From: DATDCY01 sp031406795 [NCBI: Candidatus Rokuibacteriota bacterium]
GTDB taxonomy: Bacteria > JAUVQV01
Assembly: GCA_031406795.1 (NCBI GenBank)
Contig: JANOHV010000075.1
Coordinates: 1 to 46,239 of the forward strand
Direction of reading: 5' to 3'
Length of the DNA: 46,239 bases
The notes under the pieces are model-generated. The model saw only the letters and a program-made list of their open reading frames with translations. It did no database searches and had not been told where the DNA came from. Made by a program: the position numbers and the translations under genes. Numbering within the stretch: the first letter of the stretch is position 1; each line of letters starts with the position of its first letter. Shown piece by piece: positions 26,856-41,040 of this stretch.

Positions 26856-27962
26856 TCAGTTCTTCGTGAAGAACTCCTTGATCGCGCCAGCCACCGTTTC
26901 GATCTGCTCGCCGCTGAGCCCCGGGAAGACCGGCAGCGAGAGCACCTGCTCCTGAATGCGCTCGGTCACCGGGAATTCGCCGGTCGCATAGCCGAGACCG
27001 GTGAAGATCGGCTGCTGGTGCAGCGCCTTCGGGTAGTACACCATCGACGGGACGCCGCGCTCCTGCAGGTGCGCCCGCAGCGCGCTGCGGCGGTCGGTGA
27101 GGAGGCTGAACTGGTTGTAGCTGTGCTGCGCCCCGGCCGCCTCGGTCGGCAGCGTGAGACCTTCGATGCCGCCGAGCAATTCGCGGTAACGCGCGGCATT
27201 CGCGCGGCGCTGCGCGTTCCAGCCCTCGAGCAGCGGCAGCTTGATCGAGAGCACGGCCGCCTGCAGCGAGTCGAGACGGCTATTGTAGCCGAGCAGCTCG
27301 TAGTGGTCGCGCACCTTGGCGCCATGACCGCGCAGCATGTGCACCTTTTGGGCGAGCGTGTCGTTGTCGGTCAGGATCATCCCCCCGTCCCCGATCGCGC
27401 CGAGGTTCTTCGTCGGGAAGAACGAAAAGGCCCCGGCGTCGCCGAGGCCGCCGACCAGCCGCCCCATCCAGCGCGAACCGGTGGCCTGGGCGCAGTCCTC
27501 GATCACCTTGAGCTTGTGGCGCTGCGCGATCTTGCCGATCGCCGCCATGTCGCACGCGAGGCCGTAGAGATGCACCGGAATGATCGCGCGCGTGCGCTCG
27601 GTGATCCGCGCCTCGATCTGCGACGGGTCGAGGTTGAAGGTCGCCGCATCGATGTCGACGAAGACCGGCCGCGCCCCGGCGTGTTCGATGACCTCCGCGG
27701 TCGCGACGAAGGTGAACGGCGTCGTGATCACTTCGTCCCCGGGCCGCACGCCGGCCCCGAGCAGCGAGAGCAGCAGCGCATCGGTCCCGGAAGCCACCCC
27801 GATCGCGTGGCGCACGCCGTGCAGCCGCGCCATCTGCTCCTCGAACCGGACCAGCGCCGGCCCGAGGATGTACTGGGCCCCCCGCAACACCTCGGTGAAC
27901 ACCCGCTCCAGCTCGGCCTCGATCGGGCGGTGCTGGCAGGACAGGTCGATGAATGGGATCAT
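26856..27962 (-). CDS. DegT/DnrJ/EryC1/StrS aminotransferase
   Basis: 368 aa, ATG 27962. It is a PLP-dependent sugar aminotransferase acting on nucleotide-linked keto-sugars. The PLP lysine is Lys185 in FFPTKNLGAIGDGG, with GVASGTDALLLSLL at 55-68 and the aspartate of VIEDCAQATG at about 153-162. It resembles WbpE/PseC-type enzymes of surface-polysaccharide pathways. It precedes a Gfo/Idh oxidoreductase-like gene on the same strand, suggesting an aminosugar pair, but other sugar genes are not next to it. Confidence 0.92.
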   Translation of the reverse strand: MIPFIDLSCQHRPIEAELERVFTEVLRGAQYILGPALVRFEEQMARLHGVRHAIGVASGTDALLLSLLGAGVRPGDEVITTPFTFVATAEVIEHAGARPVFVDIDAATFNLDPSQIEARITERTRAIIPVHLYGLACDMAAIGKIAQRHKLKVIEDCAQATGSRWMGRLVGGLGDAGAFSFFPTKNLGAIGDGGMILTDNDTLAQKVHMLRGHGAKVRDHYELLGYNSRLDSLQAAVLSIKLPLLEGWNAQRRANAARYRELLGGIEGLTLPTEAAGAQHSYNQFSLLTDRRSALRAHLQERGVPSMVYYPKALHQQPIFTGLGYATGEFPVTERIQEQVLSLPVFPGLSGEQIETVAGAIKEFFTKN

Positions 27963-27978
27963 GACTGGGTCTCTCCCT

Positions 27979-28000
27979 GTTCCGCGCTGAAGCGCGGAAC
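27979..28000. repeat. Palindrome GTTCCGCGCT/AGCGCGGAAC
   Basis: 10-bp perfect arms around a GA centre, 17 bp upstream of the aminotransferase start (minus strand) and downstream of the oxidoreductase. Shares TCCGCGC/GCGCGGA with the pair at 12407-12428 and 12589-12609. Confidence 0.7.
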
Positions 28001-28043
28001 CATGTAGCAGCGTTTGTCACATCGCCACGTTTGACGCATGGAT

Positions 28044-29066
28044 TCAGTTTTCTCCAGCTATCTTGATCTCGCGGCCCCCGGCGCACTGAGACTTCTCGGC
28101 GGCTTCGAGCACCCGCAGGACCGTCACGGCATTCTTGCCGCCCGCCCGCGGTTCGCGGCGGCGGCGGATGCACTCGAGGAATTCCCGGCACTCGGCGGCG
28201 AGCGGCTGGCCGGCCTCGATGTCGACGGGGCTGGCCCCCTCGTCGAGGTACTCGAAGACCTTGAGCGGCACGCCGGGGCGCACCTTGATCTGCTTGGCGA
28301 AGTGCTTGAGATGCGCCCCGTCCGCGGCCAACTCGTCGAACAGCAGCATGCCCTTGTCGCCGACCGCCAGCAGCTGCCGCTCGCGCAGCGGCGCCATCCA
28401 GCTCTCCTCGATGTGCGCGAGCGCGCCGCCGACCAGCGAAATGGCCGTGAATGAAATCTCCGGGAGACCCGGCTGGATGAACGCACGGGCCAGGCTCGAG
28501 ACCGCCGCGGGGCGTCCGCCGGTCACCATCAGGGCGATGCTGATGTCGTGCGGCCCCAGGTCCCACAGCACGCTGCAGCCGCCCTGGAGCCTGCCGAAGG
28601 CCCGGCGGCGGATGCCCAGGTAGCGCACCTTGCCGATCCGACCGCGGCGCACGAGATCGGCCATCGCGATCACCGCCGGGTGGTACATCAACAGGTGACC
28701 GACCATCAGCGTGCGGCGACGCTCACGCGCCAGGTCGAAGAGCCGCTGCCCCTCGCGGCTGGAGAGGGCCAGCGGTTTTTCCACGAAGAGATGCTTGCCG
28801 GCCAGCAGCGCCTCCCGGCCGATGCGGTAGTGCGTCTCGGACGGGGTCGCGATTGCGACGGCGTCGATCGCCGGGTCACGGAGCAGCTCCCGGTAGTCGC
28901 CGGTGAACTCGGGGCGCTCGCCGGCGATCTCCAGCCCGCGGAACTTCTTGTCGTCGAGGTCGGCCACCCGCCGCACGCGACAACCGCCGACCGACCCGAA
29001 CGTGCGCAGCAGGTTCGGCCCCCACGCGCCGAGCCCGATCAGGCCCAGCCCGATCTCCCGTGACAT
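28044..29066 (-). CDS. Gfo/Idh/MocA family oxidoreductase
   Basis: 340 aa from ATG 29066, which has AGGA 8 bp upstream; an ATG two codons earlier (29072) is too close to it. N-terminal Rossmann motif IGLGLIGLGAWGPNLLRTF, then the family EKP motif in GKHLFVEKPLAL, and the second-domain DLGPHDISIAL. WlbA/WbpB-like enzymes oxidise UDP-sugars before transamination, which would fit the DegT aminotransferase 81 bp downstream. The substrate is inferred. A tRNA-Phe terminator ends only 28 bp upstream of the start. Confidence 0.9.
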   Translation of the reverse strand: MSREIGLGLIGLGAWGPNLLRTFGSVGGCRVRRVADLDDKKFRGLEIAGERPEFTGDYRELLRDPAIDAVAIATPSETHYRIGREALLAGKHLFVEKPLALSSREGQRLFDLARERRRTLMVGHLLMYHPAVIAMADLVRRGRIGKVRYLGIRRRAFGRLQGGCSVLWDLGPHDISIALMVTGGRPAAVSSLARAFIQPGLPEISFTAISLVGGALAHIEESWMAPLRERQLLAVGDKGMLLFDELAADGAHLKHFAKQIKVRPGVPLKVFEYLDEGASPVDIEAGQPLAAECREFLECIRRRREPRAGGKNAVTVLRVLEAAEKSQCAGGREIKIAGEN

Positions 29067-29093
29067 TGCCATGTCCTGCGCCCCCGTGTCCGA

Positions 29094-29124
29094 CAAAAAA
29101 ACAACGGGGAGCACCGCTCCCCGT
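29094..29124 (-). terminator. Intrinsic terminator after tRNA-Phe
   Basis: On the minus strand: ACGGGGAGC, loop GGT, GCTCCCCGT (29104-29124), followed by TG and a run of seven T. A classic Rho-independent terminator, 10 bp after the tRNA 3' end. Confidence 0.9.
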
Positions 29125-29134
29125 CGCGACAATC

Positions 29135-29200
<66 letters not shown>

Positions 29201-29210
<10 letters not shown>

Positions 29211-30292
29211 CCGCTACAGCGCACGCATGGTACCCGCGGCCCCGGGGGGTTGTCAATCTGAACGGCCGGCATCCCCGGGGCGGGCCCCCGTCGCGGCCGG
29301 GCAACCACCGTCCCCGACAGCAGATCGGCCCAACCGCGGCGCCGCGGCTCGAACATCGCCCAGACGATGCCGACACCGGCGCACATCAGGCCGAGGACCG
29401 CGCCCAGCCAGCGCAGAAAGGTCCGGCTCCAGCTGAGGCCGCCGCCGTCGCCGGCCCGCACTTCGATGCCGACCAGCAGCTTGCCCGGCGTGCACCCCGT
29501 GGTTCCGTGAAAGAAGCCGAAATAGCCGAGACTGAGCAGTACGCCCAGCAGACCAAAGGGCAGCGCCGACGCCTGCAAGCCGGCGGCGGCCAGGAAAGCG
29601 CCCGTATCGAAGCCGCCAAGGTGAAAGGCGAAATACGCGCCAAGAAAGAAGAACCCGAGAATGGCCAGCAGCAGCGACTGATCAACCAGAAGCGCCAGCG
29701 ACCGGCGGCCGAGGCCGGCGACCTCCGGCGCCCAACAGCGCTCGGGGACCTCGTCGTCACGGTCGATGATCGGGGCGCCGCACGCTTCGTCGCCGGTTGG
29801 CCCGGCGGGGAACGTGAATGCCGGCCCCGGCAGGTCTGCGCCGGCCGCCGGCCAGCGCTCACCACGATCGGCCCAATCGACCGGGTCCAGCGCGATTGCC
29901 GGCACCTCCGGGACCGCGGGCTCCCCTCCCGCGAACAGGTCGTCGTCGATGCGAAACGGCGAGACGCCGACATCGTCGACGACTCCGGGATCGGCGACAG
30001 ATGCCGCCTCGAGATCATCCTCGCCAACTTCGATCGCTTCGCGCTCGATCATCCCCACGACATCACCTCCATGCTCGCTTCGTCTGCCGGGGGCCGCCCG
30101 GCGCCGCCGGTGACCCGGGAGCCACTGCCCGGGCAGTGAGTACTCCGGTTCGAAACGCGCGCCCGGCAGGTCGTCCGCCGGCTCGATCGGCGGGAATCCC
30201 GCCGCCGCGGCGGTCGCCATCATCGGGGCGCCGCAGTGTGCGCAGGCCTCGAGGAGATTCCGGCTCTCGTGGCCACAGCCGGGGCACCTCAT
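29201..30292 (-). CDS. Zinc-ribbon and RDD-domain membrane protein
   Basis: 363 aa from ATG 30292. N-terminal zinc ribbon with Cys pairs at residues 3/6 and 17/20 (MRCPGCGHE, CAHCG), a long acidic disordered region (about 40-190), then an RDD domain with three TM helices beginning AGLGRRSLALLVDQSLLLAI near residue 196 and including the TPGKLLVGIEV motif. RDD proteins are membrane proteins of varied or unknown function, some acting as Na/H antiporters. Its TAG stop lies inside the 5' end of tRNA-Phe. It follows rsmE by 22 bp. Confidence 0.85.
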
Positions 30293-30314
30293 CGGCGAAA
30301 ACCTTCGCGCCCGC

Positions 30315-31061
30315 TCACCCGAGGTCCCCCCAGCGGCTCTGAAGCACCGCGAGCGCCGCAATGCCCGCGGTGTCCGTCCTCAGGATGCGCGGCCCGAAGC
30401 TGACCGCGGCGAATCCCGCCTGCTGCGCCAGGCCCACTTCCTGCTCCGACCAGCTGCCCTCGGGACCGATGGCGACGAGCACGGATCGCGGCGCGGTGCG
30501 CGGGTCGATCACCTCGCGCAGCCCCTGTGCCGCGTGCTCCCAGAACAGCAGCCGCAGTTCGAGGGGGCTCGGGTCCGCCAGCAGGTCCTCGAACGAACAG
30601 AGCGGGTGCAGCACCGGTAGACGGGTCCTCCCGGACTGGGCGACGGCGGACTCCAGCACGCGCCGCCAACGGGCAACCGCCGCGGCGCCGGCGCCCCCCG
30701 CGGCCACTGTGCGCTGGGAGATCAGGGGCCTGATGCCGCTCACCCCGAGTTCCGCGGCTTTCTCGAGAACGAACGAGAACCGCTCGCCCTTGGGGAGCGC
30801 CTGGGCGAGAACGACGTTCAGGCCCGACTCCCGCAGCGGCTCGGCGCGGGAGAGAACGAGCCCGCGGCCACGATCCCGTCCGAGGTGCTCGACCCGGACC
30901 TGGTACTCGGCGCCCGCGCCGTCGGTCACTTCGAACTCGTCGCCCGGCCCGAGCCGCAGCACCGAGCGCAGATGGCGCAGACGCTCCCCGTCGAGCACCA
31001 GCCCGCCATCGCAGAATGCTTCGGGCGGGGCGAAGATGCGCCGCGGCTCAGCCATGGCCAT
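30315..31061 (-). CDS. rsmE: 16S rRNA (uracil(1498)-N(3))-methyltransferase
   Basis: 248 aa from ATG 31061 (an ATG two codons later is possible). SPOUT-class methyltransferase of U1498: the PUA-like N-terminal domain (LRHLRSVLRLGPGDEFEVTD) and the knot motifs LAQALPKGERF, AIGPEGSWSEQEV and FGPRILRTDTAGIAALAVLQ are conserved. The start overlaps the upstream kinase gene by 14 bp. Confidence 0.95.
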   Translation of the reverse strand: MAMAEPRRIFAPPEAFCDGGLVLDGERLRHLRSVLRLGPGDEFEVTDGAGAEYQVRVEHLGRDRGRGLVLSRAEPLRESGLNVVLAQALPKGERFSFVLEKAAELGVSGIRPLISQRTVAAGGAGAAAVARWRRVLESAVAQSGRTRLPVLHPLCSFEDLLADPSPLELRLLFWEHAAQGLREVIDPRTAPRSVLVAIGPEGSWSEQEVGLAQQAGFAAVSFGPRILRTDTAGIAALAVLQSRWGDLG

Positions 31062-31884
31062 CGCTCATCGGCCGTCTCACGACTTGGCGCGCGCGGGGCT
31101 TCGGCGCCGCCGCGCCGCCGGAACGCTTGGCTGGCGCGGCGGGTGCCGCGTCGGGGCGGGGCAGGGTAAAGCGCACGGTGAAGTCACGCCCGTAGCGCGA
31201 GCTGGCGCGGACCGTCCCCCGGTGCAGCCGCACGATGCGTTGGACGTTGTACAGCCCGAGGCCGGTGCCGGGCTGCGGGGTGATCTTCTCGTCCTGCACG
31301 CGGTAGAATTTCGTGAAGACCTTGGCGAGCGCCTCCGGCTTGACCCCCTGGCCCTCGTTGGTGACGAACATCTCCCAGGCGCTTTTCCGAACGCTGCAGC
31401 CCCAGACAATCTTTCCCGCCTGCCGCCCGTACTTGAGGGCGTTGAAGAACAGGTTGTCGTAGATGGTCAGCAGCATCTGCCGGTCGGCGAAGACCCGCAT
31501 CGCCGAGCAGCAACCGTCGCGGCGGACCCGCCCGAGCCGGGACGCGTGGTGAGGGAACTTGGCGGTCAGGTCGCGCAGCGTCACCTCGACCACATCGGTC
31601 TGCAAATCAAGCCACTCCCAATGCAGCATCTCCTCGCCGCCGTCGACCCGCCGCAGATTGAGAAAATCGCCGGTCATGTGCTCGATCCGGTAGGCGCTCG
31701 CGAGGACCCGGCCGAGCACCTCGGCCTGCTTCTGCGGCACCGCGCCGTACGCCCCCTCGGTCAGCAGGTTGCTGAACATGATGATCGAATTGAGCGGGTT
31801 CCTGATCTCGTGCGCGATGAAGTCCAGCAGGAACTCATACATATCGAGCTTGCGCTGCATCGGCGTCGTCGGCATGGCGTTCAC
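31048..31884 (-). CDS. Soluble sensor histidine kinase
   Basis: 278 aa, GTG start at 31884 overlapping the previous stop (GTGA); ATG 31875 is an alternative. It has a HisKA dimerisation domain with His25 in FIAHEIRNPLNSI and a HATPase domain with the N box YDNLFFNALKYG, NEGQGVKPEAL and GTGLGLYNVQ. There is no TM helix, PAS or other sensor domain before the H box, so it is cytosolic and probably takes its input from a partner. No response regulator is adjacent. The C-terminal 35 residues are basic and Pro/Ala-rich. Confidence 0.92.
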   Translation of the reverse strand: MNAMPTTPMQRKLDMYEFLLDFIAHEIRNPLNSIIMFSNLLTEGAYGAVPQKQAEVLGRVLASAYRIEHMTGDFLNLRRVDGGEEMLHWEWLDLQTDVVEVTLRDLTAKFPHHASRLGRVRRDGCCSAMRVFADRQMLLTIYDNLFFNALKYGRQAGKIVWGCSVRKSAWEMFVTNEGQGVKPEALAKVFTKFYRVQDEKITPQPGTGLGLYNVQRIVRLHRGTVRASSRYGRDFTVRFTLPRPDAAPAAPAKRSGGAAAPKPRARQVVRRPMSDGHG

Positions 31885-32741
31885 TCCCTCTCGTTGCGGG
31901 AAGGCGCAGTCTGGCCCCCCTGCTGGGCGATGCGCTCGCGGGCACGGCCGATGCGCTGGTCGACCAGACCCGGGTTGGGGTAGGTCGAGCGCACGCGTTC
32001 GAATTGCGCAAGCGCGCCAGGCAGGTCGCCGGCCTCCTCGAGCGAGGTGGCGATGCCGAACCCGGCCTCGGCGGCGAGCGCCGGATCGCGGGACTCCCGC
32101 TGCGCCTGCTGGTAGAGCTTCACGGCCTGGCCGAAGCGTCCGGTGACGTACCAGGCGTTGGCGATGCCCGCCAGCGCCTGGGGCTTGAGCGCGCTCTCGG
32201 GGTAGCGCTCCAGCAGCAACTCATACTCGGCGCGCGCCTGGTCATAGTCCCCGAGCGCGAATGAGCAACGCGCGACGGCGAACTGCGCCGCGTCGTTGCC
32301 CTCGCCGCGCGGATCGAGGCCGATCATCCGCTGGTACTCGACGATGGCCTGGCGGCAATCTCCCTGGCGCATTTCGAAGATCTCCCCGAGCAGCTGCTGC
32401 GCCCGCCGCGCCCAGGCTCCGGAGCCCTCCCGCCGTGCCAACGCGCGCAACACGACGACCGCCTCGCGCGGGTCGTTGAGGAACAGGTAGCTGGCGCGTC
32501 CGAGCCGGAAGAGCGCCTCCGGGGCGAGCCGGTGATCGGGATAGCGCTCGGTGAGCTCGCGAAAAAGGGCCGCCGAGCTGCGATAATCCCCCCGATCCCA
32601 CGCCGCCTCCGCGTTGCCGAACGCCCGCCGGGCGCCCCAGTGGTCGCGCGCCGTCGTGACGAGCACGGCGGCGAGCACCCCGACGGCCAGGCTGCCGGCG
32701 AGCCAGCGCGCCCATCGCGACGCGATCAGCGAGCGTGGCAT
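31881..32741 (-). CDS. TPR-repeat protein with N-terminal membrane anchor
   Basis: 286 aa, ATG 32741. One N-terminal TM or signal segment (residues 12-31, ARWLAGSLAVGVLAAVLVTT), then about six tetratricopeptide-like units of the YbgF/BamD kind (for example AEAAWDRGDYRSSAALFREL, YPESALKPQALAGIANAWY). It is likely periplasmic and scaffolds protein contacts. Overlaps the kinase gene by 4 bp, so the two are probably translationally coupled. It lies 17 bp after gyrA. Confidence 0.85.
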   Translation of the reverse strand: MPRSLIASRWARWLAGSLAVGVLAAVLVTTARDHWGARRAFGNAEAAWDRGDYRSSAALFRELTERYPDHRLAPEALFRLGRASYLFLNDPREAVVVLRALARREGSGAWARRAQQLLGEIFEMRQGDCRQAIVEYQRMIGLDPRGEGNDAAQFAVARCSFALGDYDQARAEYELLLERYPESALKPQALAGIANAWYVTGRFGQAVKLYQQAQRESRDPALAAEAGFGIATSLEEAGDLPGALAQFERVRSTYPNPGLVDQRIGRARERIAQQGGQTAPSRNERE

Positions 32742-32758
32742 GCGTCAGCTCCGCGCCG

Positions 32759-35220
<2,462 letters not shown>

Positions 35221-35234
35221 TCTCGTCACTTTCT

Positions 35235-35261
35235 CGGGAGGGGGTGAACCCCTCCCCTACA
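35235..35261 (-). repeat. REP-like element, inverted copy 1
   Basis: Minus-strand reading TGTAGGGGAGGGGTTCACCC and on to TCCCG. It forms a hairpin GGGAGGGG/CCCCTCCC around GTTCA-type centre, and is the inverted counterpart of the copy at 35272-35298. Confidence 0.65.
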
Positions 35262-35271
35262 CAAGGGTTGT

Positions 35272-35298
35272 CGTAGGGGCGGGGTTCATCCCCGCCCG
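35272..35298 (+). repeat. REP-like element, copy 2
   Basis: CGTAGGGGCGGGGTTCATCC and on to CGCCCG; hairpin GGGCGGG/CCCGCCC. With copy 1 it forms a head-to-head pair in the gyrB-gyrA gap. The GTAGGGGCG...TTCA...CGCCC pattern is a common bacterial intergenic repeat. Confidence 0.7.
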
Positions 35299-35305
35299 TG
35301 CGAAA

Positions 35306-38000
<2,695 letters not shown>

Positions 38001-38012
38001 CGGCGTCAGGCC

Positions 38013-39134
38013 CTAGAGCCGCATCGGCATCACGACACAGCGGTAGCCGTCGTCACCCAGGGGCCGCACGAGCGTGGGGCTCAGGATCTCGTTCATCTCG
38101 ATGATGACCTTCTCCTGCTCGATGACGGCGAAAACATCCTGCACATACCGGCCGTTCAGACCCAGTTCGATGTCGCCGCCGGTGAACTCGATTTCGACAT
38201 CCTCCGTGGCCTCGCCCAACTCCGGGTTGACGGCGGTCACGGCGACTTTGTCCGCCGAAAAACCAAAGCGCAGCAGGTTCACCCGGTCGGCGGTCACGGT
38301 GGAAACGCGGCGCACCGCGCGATAGAACGATTCGCGCTCGACGATGGCGACCCGGGTGCCCCCCGTCGGGATCACCTGGTGATAGTCGGGGAACTGCCCG
38401 TCCACCAGCCTCGTCACCAGCAGGCTCGCCCCGATGCTGATAAAGAGCCGGTTTTCCTGGAAGGACATTTCGACCGCCGAACCGATGTTCTCCTCGCCGA
38501 TGAGCTTGCGCACCTCGGCGATCGCCTTGCGCGGCACGATGACTCCGCGATTCCCGACGACCGCGGCCCGGCAGCGACGCTGGATGAAGGCCAGCCGGTG
38601 ACCGTCCGTGGCGATCAGCCGCAGATCGGCCTCGTCGCCGCTGACGGGCGCCACCTCGAGAAGAATGCCGTTGAGCGCCTGCCTCGTCTGATCGTGGGAC
38701 ATGGCAAAGGCGGTCTTCTCGATGGCTTCGGCGAGAAGCGCCGGGGGAATCTCGATCTTCTCTCCCTCCTGCCCGATCGGCAGGGCGGGAAAGTCGTCCT
38801 TCGGCAGACTCATCACCTTGAATCTGGCCCGGCCCATTTCGATCCGTAACCACCCCTTGTCGCCGTCGATCAGCCGGACATCGCCATCGGGCAACTCGCG
38901 CACGATCTCGAAGAGCTTCTTCGCCGGGGCGGTGACCACCCCCTCCTTGGCGATCTGCACCGGGTAGCGGCTGCGCAGGAAGATCTCCAGGTCCGTCGCC
39001 GACACGGCCAGTTCGGAACCGTGGGCTTCGAGCAGAACGCTCGAGAGAATCGGGACGGTGTTCTTCTTCTCGACGATCCCCTGGACCCGTGCGAGAGCAT
39101 TCGCGAGATCAGCCTTGGTGATGGTGATGTCCAT
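38013..39134 (-). CDS. dnaN: DNA polymerase III beta subunit (sliding clamp)
   Basis: 373 aa, ATG 39134. Three-domain clamp monomer: MDITITKADLANALARVQGI, PILSSVLLEA, the KLFEIVRELPDGDV region, and the C-terminal MPMRL typical of beta clamps. Tethers polymerase III and repair proteins to DNA. Directly follows the candidate oriC and dnaA. Its TAG stop is in the same frame as the small gene that follows. Confidence 0.97.
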   Translation of the reverse strand: MDITITKADLANALARVQGIVEKKNTVPILSSVLLEAHGSELAVSATDLEIFLRSRYPVQIAKEGVVTAPAKKLFEIVRELPDGDVRLIDGDKGWLRIEMGRARFKVMSLPKDDFPALPIGQEGEKIEIPPALLAEAIEKTAFAMSHDQTRQALNGILLEVAPVSGDEADLRLIATDGHRLAFIQRRCRAAVVGNRGVIVPRKAIAEVRKLIGEENIGSAVEMSFQENRLFISIGASLLVTRLVDGQFPDYHQVIPTGGTRVAIVERESFYRAVRRVSTVTADRVNLLRFGFSADKVAVTAVNPELGEATEDVEIEFTGGDIELGLNGRYVQDVFAVIEQEKVIIEMNEILSPTLVRPLGDDGYRCVVMPMRL

Positions 39135-39363
39135 GAGGTGTTTCCCCCCGTTCTTTACTAGTTGTTCGAACTATTAAAGAAAAACAACGTCGTTGTACTA
39201 GTACCTGTTGGAGCGGTGGAGAAAGAGAAAAAACCGAAGCGCAATCCGCGGTTGCCGACCGGGCAATGCTGTGGAGGAAGGAGGAAGTTATCCACGCTTT
39301 TGTGTTGCCGGAGGTTTCCACACGAAGCTGGGCCGCTGTCCACAGGAACAGTGTTGAAAGATC
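39135..39363. other. oriC: Candidate replication origin between dnaA and dnaN
   Basis: 229-bp gap. Three same-orientation DnaA-box-like 9-mers: TTATCCACG (39288-39296, one mismatch to TTATCCACA), GTTTCCACA (39314-39322) and CTGTCCACA (39336-39344), plus a weaker reverse one at 39270-39278. On the dnaN side is an AT-rich zone (39151-39202) with nested inverted repeats: TAGTT/AACTA around GTTCG, ACAACG-T-CGTTGT (39184-39196), and ACTAGT at 39157 and 39197. Boxes next to an AT-rich unwinding zone by dnaA is the typical oriC arrangement. Confidence 0.7.
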
Positions 39364-40701
39364 TCACGCCTGTATCCTCCGTGTGATCGTGTCGATCGTG
39401 TTCTGGACTTCGACGCTGGTCTTCTTCTTCTCGGCGATGATGTTCAGCGAGTGGATCACCGTCGAGTGGTCGCGGCCCCCGAACATCTTGCCGATCACCG
39501 GCAGCGAGGAGGAGGTCAACTGGCGGCACAGGTGCATCGCGAGCTGGCGCGGGTAGACCAGGTTCTGCGTGCGGCGCTTGGAGATCAGGTCGGAGAGCTT
39601 GATCCCGAAGTAGGTGGCGACCTCGCGCTTGATCTCGTCGATCGTGATCGTCTTCTCGCTGGCCGCGAGCATGTCCTTGAGGGTCTCGCGGGCGAACTCG
39701 ATCGTGATCTCGCGGTTGCCGAGCGAAGAGTACGCCCCGAGACGGACCAGGGCGCCCTCCAACTCGCGGATGTGCGACTTGATGGAACTGGCGACGAAGA
39801 GCGCCACTTCGTCGGGAATGGCGATCCCGTTCTGTTCGGCCTTCTTGCGCAGGATCGCGATCTTGGTCTCCAGGTCGGGCATCTGGATGTCGGCGATCAG
39901 GCCCCACTCGAAGCGCGATCGCAGCCGCTCCTCGAGATCCGGGATGTCGCGCGGCACCTTGTCCGAAGTGAGCACGATCTGCTTGTGCGACTCGTGGATC
40001 GAGTTGAAGGTGTGGAAGAACTCCTCCTGGGTCTTTTCCTTGCCCGCGATGAACTGGATATCGTCGATGAGCAGCAGTTCCATGTTCCGGTAGCGGTTGC
40101 GAAACGCCGACATGCGGTCGTAGCGGATGGATTGGATCAACTCGTTGATGAACGTCTCGGCGGTCAGGTACATGATGCGGGCGCCCGGGTTGCGCTCCAG
40201 GAATCGGTGCCCGATCGCATGCAGCAGATGGGTCTTGCCGAGACCGACGCCGCCGTAGAGAAAGAGCGGGTTGTAGGTCTTGGAGTGCCCGTCGGCAACG
40301 GCGAGGCTCGCCGCGTGCGCCATCTGGTTGCTGGAGCCCACGACGAACGTGTCGAAGGAATACTTGTTGTTGAGGACCGTGCCGCCGTGATGGATCGTCC
40401 GCGTGAAGGGCAGGTCATCCTGGCGCGGGCGCTCTTCCTCTGCCTTGCGCTCCGCCGGCTGGAAGACGACGGTGCACTCGCGCCCCGCGATCGCGGAGGC
40501 CGTCTCGCGGATCAGCACCTGGAAGTTCTCATTGAGCCAGTCCTTGAAGAATTTGCTGGGCACCGAAACGACGAGCGTCCCCTCGGAGAAGCGCTCCTGG
40601 AGCGTCGGGGAGAACCACGTCGAGAAGCTCTGTTCGTTGACGTGCGAGCGCACGCGCTCCTTGACCTGATCCCAGAGATCGAGAGGCTCCTGCGTGCTCA
40701 T
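39364..40701 (-). CDS. dnaA: Chromosomal replication initiator DnaA
   Basis: 445 aa, ATG 40701. Domain I (LDLWDQVKERVRSHVNEQSF), short linker, AAA+ domain with LFLYGGVGLGKTHLLHAIGH and LLLIDDIQFIAGKEKTQEEF, and the C-terminal box-reading domain with the signature FGGRDHSTVIHSLNII near residue 407. Full length. The gene reads left toward dnaN and gyrB. Confidence 0.98.
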   Translation of the reverse strand: MSTQEPLDLWDQVKERVRSHVNEQSFSTWFSPTLQERFSEGTLVVSVPSKFFKDWLNENFQVLIRETASAIAGRECTVVFQPAERKAEEERPRQDDLPFTRTIHHGGTVLNNKYSFDTFVVGSSNQMAHAASLAVADGHSKTYNPLFLYGGVGLGKTHLLHAIGHRFLERNPGARIMYLTAETFINELIQSIRYDRMSAFRNRYRNMELLLIDDIQFIAGKEKTQEEFFHTFNSIHESHKQIVLTSDKVPRDIPDLEERLRSRFEWGLIADIQMPDLETKIAILRKKAEQNGIAIPDEVALFVASSIKSHIRELEGALVRLGAYSSLGNREITIEFARETLKDMLAASEKTITIDEIKREVATYFGIKLSDLISKRRTQNLVYPRQLAMHLCRQLTSSSLPVIGKMFGGRDHSTVIHSLNIIAEKKKTSVEVQNTIDTITRRIQA

Positions 40702-41040
40702 GCCACCGTGGGAATATTCTTGAAAAGAATCAAGCTAACCTCTCGCCGGACAAGCAAAATCTGCCCCTGAAACGCCACGAATTACACACAGTCTTTTCAA
40801 CATCTGTTGAGAATCGCAAAAAGCCGTGTGTCTTCAGCAAGTTAGAGCAATTCGTCACGGCTGGTTCGGCAGCGTTTCCGCCCCAGATCCGCTCATGGCG
40901 CCGATGATAGCGCAGCAGGCCGCGAAAGACAAGGGCCTTCTGTGATTTCCCCGCGCTCCCGAGGGACGGCTTGACGCGGCGGCGGCGGCTGTGGTTAGAT
41001 GCCGCGACCGGCGCCAGACATCCAGACGCAGAGGGGCGAA
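40702..41040. other. 339-bp divergent gap between dnaA and cheC
   Basis: No gene seen. On the dnaA side a hairpin ATTCTT-TTC-AAGAAT (minus strand, about 40714-40728) lies just before the dnaA start, in an AT-rich leader with no clear consensus promoter. On the cheC side a perfect-start -35 TTGACG at 40971-40976 is followed after 18 bp by TTAGAT; this is only a weak promoter candidate. Confidence 0.4.
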
